Below are positions 58,301 through 64,000 of a stretch of DNA of 64,000 bases, one piece after another. The first letter of the stretch is position 1; the number at the start of each line of letters is the position of its first letter. The DNA is from Auriscalpium vulgare (Eukaryota; Basidiomycota; Agaricomycetes; Russulales; Auriscalpiaceae): NCBI GenBank assembly GCA_019915015.1, contig JAHBBC010000003.1:62001-126000 (forward strand), given 5' to 3'. A program made the translations under genes and the position numbers. Under the pieces are notes generated by a model. The model ran no database searches and was not told the origin of the DNA. It saw only the letters and a list, made by a program, of their open reading frames with translations.

Positions 58301-61300
58301 CAACAGTCTGCCCGATGAAGATTTGAACAAGCTTTACGAGCGCATCACTATGGTCAAGAACATCCGCGACCACAATTCGAAGCCACGACCAGAGAGCAGC
58401 CTGAGCCAGGCTGATGACGTCTGGAGCGAATCTGGGCGCCCATTCTCCAGCGACGCGCTGACGGATGACACCAGTGTGGATGCAGTGCCCAGCCATGGCA
58501 GCCCCGATGCTGAAGGCATGAAGGATGCCCAGCATCAGCTCGAAAATCAGCGAGTGGAATTCGAGTCGCGCTTACAGGCGATCTCCGAGTCGACCGAGGC
58601 GGAGGATTTGAAGGAGGAGAAGGATCACATGCAGCATCAACTGAAGCTCATCCAATTGCAGATGAAACGCCTGCTGAACGCTCGAGCGCGAGGGGATACT
58701 GAAGCGGAGCTCGAACCTTTTGAGCCTGTCATCTACTCTGCAAAGCAACTCCGGCTCATTCGTAAGGTCTTGGATACATGGAGGGCCCATCGCTCATTCT
58801 CGATGGCCGAGACGGTGCTGTCCAACGCCGTGCTGATGAAGGAGGCCAATGTCATTAGGTGCGTCCGAAGTTGTCATCATGTTCGTCTCTAACGTCGTGA
58901 TCAGCAAAGAACTTGGGAAGGATGTGTCGTATAATTTCCTCGTCGCCTCTGGTGGTTCATTGGCTGCCCCTTCCTCCTCTATCAACACGATCGCTGGGCT
59001 CGATGAATTTGGCGACGTAGCTGACCCAGTGTTAGCCTCCGCTACCCAACCTTCGGTTGCGGTCAAGGTCTTGGACAAGCGTCACAACGCAATATACGTC
59101 TGGTCTCTGGATCGCCTGCATCAGCAAATTCAACGCATGCGCAATCTCACTTCTTTCATTGATCGACCTTCGTACTCCCAACACTTCTCATCGGAGGAGC
59201 CCTTCTATAATTCACCACCCCCCGAATATTCCTTCGTAGGCAACGCTCTTATATCTCTCGCTCCTCTCTCCCGTCGACTTTCCTCGACATCTACTATCCC
59301 CATCTTTTGTCGTTATACCGCGGAGGCAATCGGATCTTGCCGAGTGGACATCAAGATTGTCAGTGTCTCAATGCCATCCAAACACAATGCTAGCTCGGTT
59401 GCATCTACGCGCTCGTCATCGCCTGTCCCAAACCAGATACCTCAAGGAAGCAAACTGAACTTCTTCTTGACCGTAGACTCTGTCAAGGGTCTGTCACCCC
59501 ACGACTTCTCATCTGCCCACCTTCAAGTCCGGCTCTCTTCCTTTGTCGGGCCTGGTCTCAAGTCCGAAGAGTTCTTCCATTCCAACTCCATCGACCTGGA
59601 TACGACGCCTCCTTCCAGTCTCAAGTTCAGGCGCAGTTTCTCAATCGTGGTCTCCTCCAAAGTGCTTTCCCACATGCGAGAAGGCTATGCCCCGGTGGAG
59701 CTATTCGCTTCTTTGCGGCCGCAGTACCTGGAACGGGTGGAGCGCTGGGACGAGATGCGCGAACAGAAGGCATACCCGCCCCCTCGATCAGTAACACCGG
59801 ACGCCAAGTCAGGCAGCCCACAACCCATGCGGCGTTCTGAGACCGACTTCGTCATGGAACAGACTCACGACGTTGTGACATGGCTGCAGGTCCTTGAGCT
59901 GGGTCCTGACGGATCCTATGTGCCTGTGCCAGTCGTGTCGCAGGGCAGTCTTGATCCTGGTGCCTTCAATTTACACCAGGGGCTTCAACGTCGACTCGTC
60001 TTGACTATGACGTCGAATTCAGGACGCCAGCTGCCGTGGACCGAGATGATTCGCGTCCGTGTCGGAAATGTCCGACTAATGGACGCGAAAGGTCGAGTAC
60101 ACAAATCGTCCTCGAGCGCCCTCGTCACACTCCCACTACAACAGGATCAGAACGTCGAATTCAAACCTGACGGTTCCGGTCTCTTATCATCGGAGAGCCT
60201 GTGGGATTCCAGCGTGCACGACACCCAGTTGCTCAATCGTGTGACCCCATCAAATCAGCGGGTGCTCCTGCAGGTGTCATGGTTTGTGGCTGTGGAAAGC
60301 TGCGCCGATCCTGTACAGTTCTCTATGGATATGGCGGTGACCATGCAAACCCGGGATGCTCGACCTCCGTCCAAGCTGATCTCCATATTGAGCTCCACTA
60401 GATTGCTTTCAAAGACGAGCAATGTGTTCCACGTTCGCCTATCGCCGCCTCTGACGCGATCACCCCAGGACCTGTGGCGTTTGGACACATCGGAGAAATA
60501 TGTTCGCGGCGAAGAGGCCCTGGGAACCTGGAAACCGCGAGGAATCGCAATCGTGGAGGACCACACCAAGCTCGTGAACATGGAGCGGCGAGCGGCGGAC
60601 GTTCAGGCTATCCGTGTGATTTTGGCGTCGTCGCCGATAGGCTCTCAAGCCCCACAACAAGACGCAGCCATATGGGGCTCAGAGGAGCGACTCAGGAAGG
60701 CGCTGGAACTCTGGCAGAAGCAGTTCGGTCATCCGGGAGAGGTGCGGATTCTCATTATTATCGGTCGCAGTTAAGGTGACATGTTCACAGATCATCTTGT
60801 CACAAGAGCCGAACATAGCTGAAGAACCCGGCAAGTCACCTTTGAGAAGGGAGGACCCTCAAGCTTCCGTCGACGGGCAGCTTGTTTCGAGCACGAAACT
60901 CGTGCCGCGAAGGTGCCTAGTCCTATTGATGTTTGCTTCTGACTTCTCACGTTATCGCAATACAGCGACATCCCTACCAGGAAGGGACACCTCATGATAC
61001 TCATAGATGCTAATAACGACATCTGGGAAAGGCGATTCTTTGTCCTGAGGAGGTTCGTCATTTCGTCAGCCTGTTTAAACTTTCCTAAATGTCGTCGCTT
61101 GCACAGGCCCTATCTCCATGTCTACAAGCACTCCAATGAGCTCGAAGAGATTGGGATCATCAGCTTAGATGGTGTGAATATAGAGAGCAATCCGGAAATG
61201 GAGGGTCTCCTCGGGGTGAGCAGGAAACACATCTTCAGCTCCCCGCATTCTTGACATTTTGTTATGCAGAAACGGTTCACATTCACTCTGTTCACGTCGT

Positions 61301-61383
61301 CCAACTCACACGCCTTCGCGGCGCCCAACATCAAGGACCTGCAGTTATGGATATCTAAATTGGATCCTACACGACCTTCATGA
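55377..61383 (+). CDS. Kinesin-3 motor (Unc-104/KIF1 type): motor, FHA, KIF1B-like, PH
   Basis: Many exons (55377-55440, 55526-55783, 55839-55850, 55909-55927, 55983-55993, 56050-56165, 56219 on). The motor domain has [10 protein letters not shown], the P-loop [44 protein letters not shown], and [15 protein letters not shown] with [13 protein letters not shown] coiled coil precedes an FHA domain ([27 protein letters not shown]...[10 protein letters not shown]). The tail has KIF1B-type conserved helices and a long C2-like/DUF3694 region. The C-terminal PH domain ([35 protein letters not shown]...[10 protein letters not shown]) binds membrane lipids. It carries vesicles and endosomes to microtubule plus ends. 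About 1,600 residues. Confidence 0.92.
55839..55993 (+). other. Three consecutive microexons (12, 19, 11 nt) across the kinesin P-loop
   Basis: Exons 55839-55850, 55909-55927 and 55983-55993 are flanked by good GT and AG sites. Joined with neighbours they restore AYGQTGSGKSYSMMGYGPDKG without a frame error. Confidence 0.85.
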
Positions 61384-61787
61384 TCGTCTCGTCATTCCAT
61401 TTTGCTCTATCGTTCCGTTTGTCATCGCAATCTATCATACTGCCCGAAGGTAATTATTACTGTGATACCCATATCCGCTCATTTATATCGACTAGATCTC
61501 GTCGCATGTATGCTCACTCGCGCTCACTTTCCGTACATCTCTTTACATGACATTACGACCGCAATCTTTATGTTTCACAATCAATAGCACAAACGTTCCG
61601 AAGGCAAACAGCTAAGTGGCAGTGCACAATCATCATCATATGAGGCGCGAGAGGAATTTCCATCAGACAAGGCTTTGGCTGCCACGCCAGATGGGTGCAA
61701 AGCGATGATAGACTGCAATGAGAGCTCCGTTGGAGCGAGCATAGACACCTGACGATTCGGATAGAGTAGATCAAGAAACCTGATAGC
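61384..61787. other. Convergent intergenic region
   Basis: AT-rich 3' flanks of the kinesin-3 gene (+) and the desaturase (-), about 400 nt. No gene is seen. Confidence 0.5.
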
Positions 61788-63443
61788 TCAAATAATGGCT
61801 CGTTCTCCATGGTCGATGATTTCCCATCGCCTCCAGGGAGGACGCTCGGACATGTGCTGGAGGCCGCCATGAAGAACGCCGACTCGCATGACAGCGAGCA
61901 GCTAGGTGAAAGCACATTAGTCAGACAAACAAGCACTCAATGCAATTCATCACGCCTACGTTGTGCGCTGCGTTGGAGTGATCGTAAACCCCGCCAGCGA
62001 ACTCTGTGGTGGCATCCTGCCCAGATTTGGCTTCCAAAAGCTCCCGCCCGCCCGGATGGGCCCCCAAAAAATCCGTGACATCATGTATGAATCCTGACAC
62101 AAGAAGGAGTGGGGTTTTGGCCGATTGTTCCTGGACTGGACGATGATGTCGATGTCAAGATGTGGGTGATGCTGGCAGAGAGACCCCCACTCACAAGTTT
62201 CCCAGTCTACTACCGGTAATGCAGTGGAGTCCACCGGCTTTACAAGTCCGTCCTGTTCCCGTTTGAGCTGCTTCAACTGCATCGTTAGCTCGCCCTTCTT
62301 GATCTCACCGTCGGGAAACTTCTTGAGATGAGAGGCAAGCCCGCAAAGGGAGCACAGCGCGATGAACCATTTGGTCGGGTCGTACTGGTACCATCGTACC
62401 GCATTGCGGTAGTCCATCGGAAACTGATGGTGGAAGTTGTGATAACCCTCTCCAAGAGTCAGGAGCGCGGTTAGGAGATGATCCCGGGGTGAGAGCTTAT
62501 CATCGAAGGTAGTCTCTCCGAGCCAGTGGGCCACCGAATTGACGCAGAACGTGGACTGGAAAGGACACGGAACAACGACGTCAAAATCATATGGCAGGGT
62601 GACATAAGGGCAAGAATAGAAGCGTACGTGGTGCACGAAGAAAAGGCGCGCGAAGCCGGCGTAGAAGAAGCCGCCACGCCAATCGCCCCAGAAGTAGCCC
62701 GGGAGACAGGTGGGAACGATCACGCCGAACACAGCGGCCACAACGAAATACCAGCGGTGCTGCCACATGACGACGGCGTTCCGTTTCAAGTCGCGTATGT
62801 CCGCTGGACCGGGCTGAACCATGGGTTCTACCAGCATCCAACCGATGTGGGTATGCCACAGGCCGTGATGTGCGCCGTACGGATCCAGATCCGTATCAGT
62901 ATATCTAGGATGGAGAGTTCCTCGCGATGCTGCTATGAGAGCAAAAAAGACACACCGATGATGAGACCGATGTCCGCGCGCCCACCACCTAATGGAACCT
63001 TGGACTGCGGCACCGCCGGCGACGGCCAGAAAGTATTGCAGAATTTTGGACGCGTTGTAGGAGCGGTGAGACCAGAGTCGATGGTAACCTATTGCAATTT
63101 CGATAGGTAAGTCGGTCGTGTACGTGAAGAGGCGGGTCCGCACCAGCGGTTATACCTGTTCTCAGCGTCAAAGGGGCTGATACATCACCGGCGTTCAGGC
63201 GTACCAAGCATATTGACAACATAGAATGTCAGGCAAAATACCACGGTGGGCATCCGCAGCGACGTGGTTTGTGCCCCATAGCCAGCAAAGAGCGGTAGTG
63301 CCACCTCCACCGACAAATTGAACCATCGGACGCGGCGCAGCAGAGAGTATAACTACGTACGGAGGACGTGAGTGCCTGATCGTCGACAAAGGCAGTGAGT
63401 AACTCACCGAGTGATCAGACTTGCGACTAGACTGCCCAGACAT
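61788..63443 (-). CDS. OLE1: Delta-9 acyl-CoA desaturase with C-terminal cytochrome b5 (Ole1 type)
   Basis: Eight exons (63408-63443, 63205-63352, 63144-63155, 62956-63088, 62628-62904, 62195-62555, 61960-62135, 61788-61901) give 418 residues. The three His boxes are present: HRLWSH after GITAGY, RGHRSHHR, and EGYHNFHHQFP. Between them are YTDTDLDPYGAHHG, hydrophobic segments and FCVNSVAHWLG. The C-terminal cytochrome b5 domain has SGFIHDVTDFLGAHPGG and GGVYDHSNAAHN, with both haem His residues. The enzyme inserts the first double bond into palmitoyl- or stearoyl-CoA at the ER. The N-terminus is short and begins MSGQSSRKSDHS. A 72-nt intron (62556-62627) has no stop and keeps frame; a 12-nt exon encodes the ITA of GITAGYHR. 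Confidence 0.93.
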
Positions 63444-64000
63444 GCCTGACTGACTGCACAGGAAGAGGTAAGACGTCAAGAGGGTCCGTACGGGAGAAAT
63501 ACTGCGCGGAGCGAGTCGAGATAAATACGCAGACATGGCACTTCCGTCTCGGCAACTGGAAACCGCTCCGAGCACATACACTGGAAGTATAGTTTCCAAA
63601 TCCAGCACGCGCTACATGCTTCCCATGTAGCGAGGTTGCCATCGCCCTGGATAACCAGCGAAAATGGCCCTGCGGCGTCTAGGCTGCGGTCTGGGCAGGG
63701 GCCGGGTGCTTCATGCTCAAGATTGGGGGCCTTCGCACGTCAGCATCGCTCGCTAGATTCCGATGCTGGTAAGCGCATCTTGAGGGCAGGAGGGAAAAAC
63801 ACGAAGCCGGGATCAAAAGCACAATTAATTATTGACGTTGAGAAGTCGCCGAACGTCGCACGACGCAAAGGTGTAACTGGCGCATGAGATACACGTAGTA
63901 ATGAGTTGCCTTCCAATGGAAAAGCAAGCCGACGCCCATGTACCGGCACGGCGTGGGGTGGTAGGCAAATTACCCACCTGACAAGCTGTATGCAGCTATC
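63444..64000. other. Upstream region of the desaturase, to window end
   Basis: No gene is recognised. Short frames near 63636-63949 show no protein-like sequence. This is probably the promoter region of the desaturase and of a gene beyond the window. Confidence 0.45.

Noticed and set aside
60820..60860. Possible GC-AG intron in the kinesin-3 tail (GCAAGT at about 60829)
   Set aside because: The frame is open and plausible without removing it, and the intron would be only about 33 nt.

Overview
The window is nuclear DNA from a filamentous basidiomycete, most likely an Agaricomycete. Genes are closely packed on both strands. They carry many short introns of about 40-65 nt with GTRNGY donors, CTRAY branch sites and YAG acceptors, and exons down to 11-12 nt. 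The proteins are fungal in type: an Ole1 desaturase with a C-terminal cytochrome b5, a cytochrome b5-acyl-CoA dehydrogenase fusion, a Bem1/Scd2 scaffold and an Rds1-like ferritin-fold protein. I assembled about 28 protein genes by joining exons across frames. I see no convincing tRNA, rRNA, CRISPR array or secondary-metabolite cluster.

Layout. 1-4.9 kb: a long, apparently intact multi-exon gene for a transposase with a P-element/THAP9-like catalytic layout and a BED-like zinc finger. 5.3-6.7 kb: secreted Rds1-like ferritin-fold protein. 7.0-10.4 kb (-): Pol II elongation cofactor EAF and the small-subunit processome protein KRR1. 10.9-12.4 kb: secreted GH105-like six-hairpin glycosidase. 12.6-16.7 kb (-): mitochondrial ribosomal L7/L12 and CCR4-NOT subunit NOT3/5. 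17.1-20.3 kb: Bem1/Scd2 scaffold and complex I NDUFA12. 20.4-21.9 kb (-): L-2-hydroxyglutarate dehydrogenase. 22.1-28.2 kb: Cns1/TTC4 co-chaperone, RPS7, an unusual Rab-like GTPase, an AMMECR1 protein and a small membrane protein. 28.8-33.5 kb (-): MRC1/claspin. 33.7-37.4 kb: RPL3 and a PPR protein. 37.6-40.8 kb (-): cytochrome b5-acyl-CoA dehydrogenase and IMP3. 41.2-44.4 kb: LIM-domain-binding (PtaB/Mfg1-type) regulator. 44.9-47.8 kb (-): PNUTS-like PP1 regulator. 48.4-50.6 kb: HMG-box protein and a WW-domain protein. 51.3-55.1 kb (-): RAD16. 55.4-61.4 kb: kinesin-3. 61.8-63.4 kb (-): delta-9 fatty acid desaturase.

The genes do not form one pathway. They fall into housekeeping themes: ribosome biogenesis and translation (KRR1, IMP3, RPS7, RPL3, L7/L12), Pol II transcription and mRNA fate (EAF, NOT3/5, PNUTS-like, HMG, LIM-binding), replication checkpoint and repair (MRC1, RAD16), polarity and transport (Bem1, Rab-like, kinesin-3) and mitochondrial or lipid metabolism (NDUFA12, L2HGDH, acyl-CoA dehydrogenase, desaturase).

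The points most worth a second look are the intact P-like transposase, the Rab-like GTPase with an insert of about 125 residues, microexons that cut nucleotide-binding or catalytic motifs in three genes, three GC-AG introns, and four single-base frame breaks in otherwise conserved genes. Those breaks probably reflect assembly indels. I did not find a clearly new multi-gene system. All functional names rest on motif recognition by eye; no database search was run.
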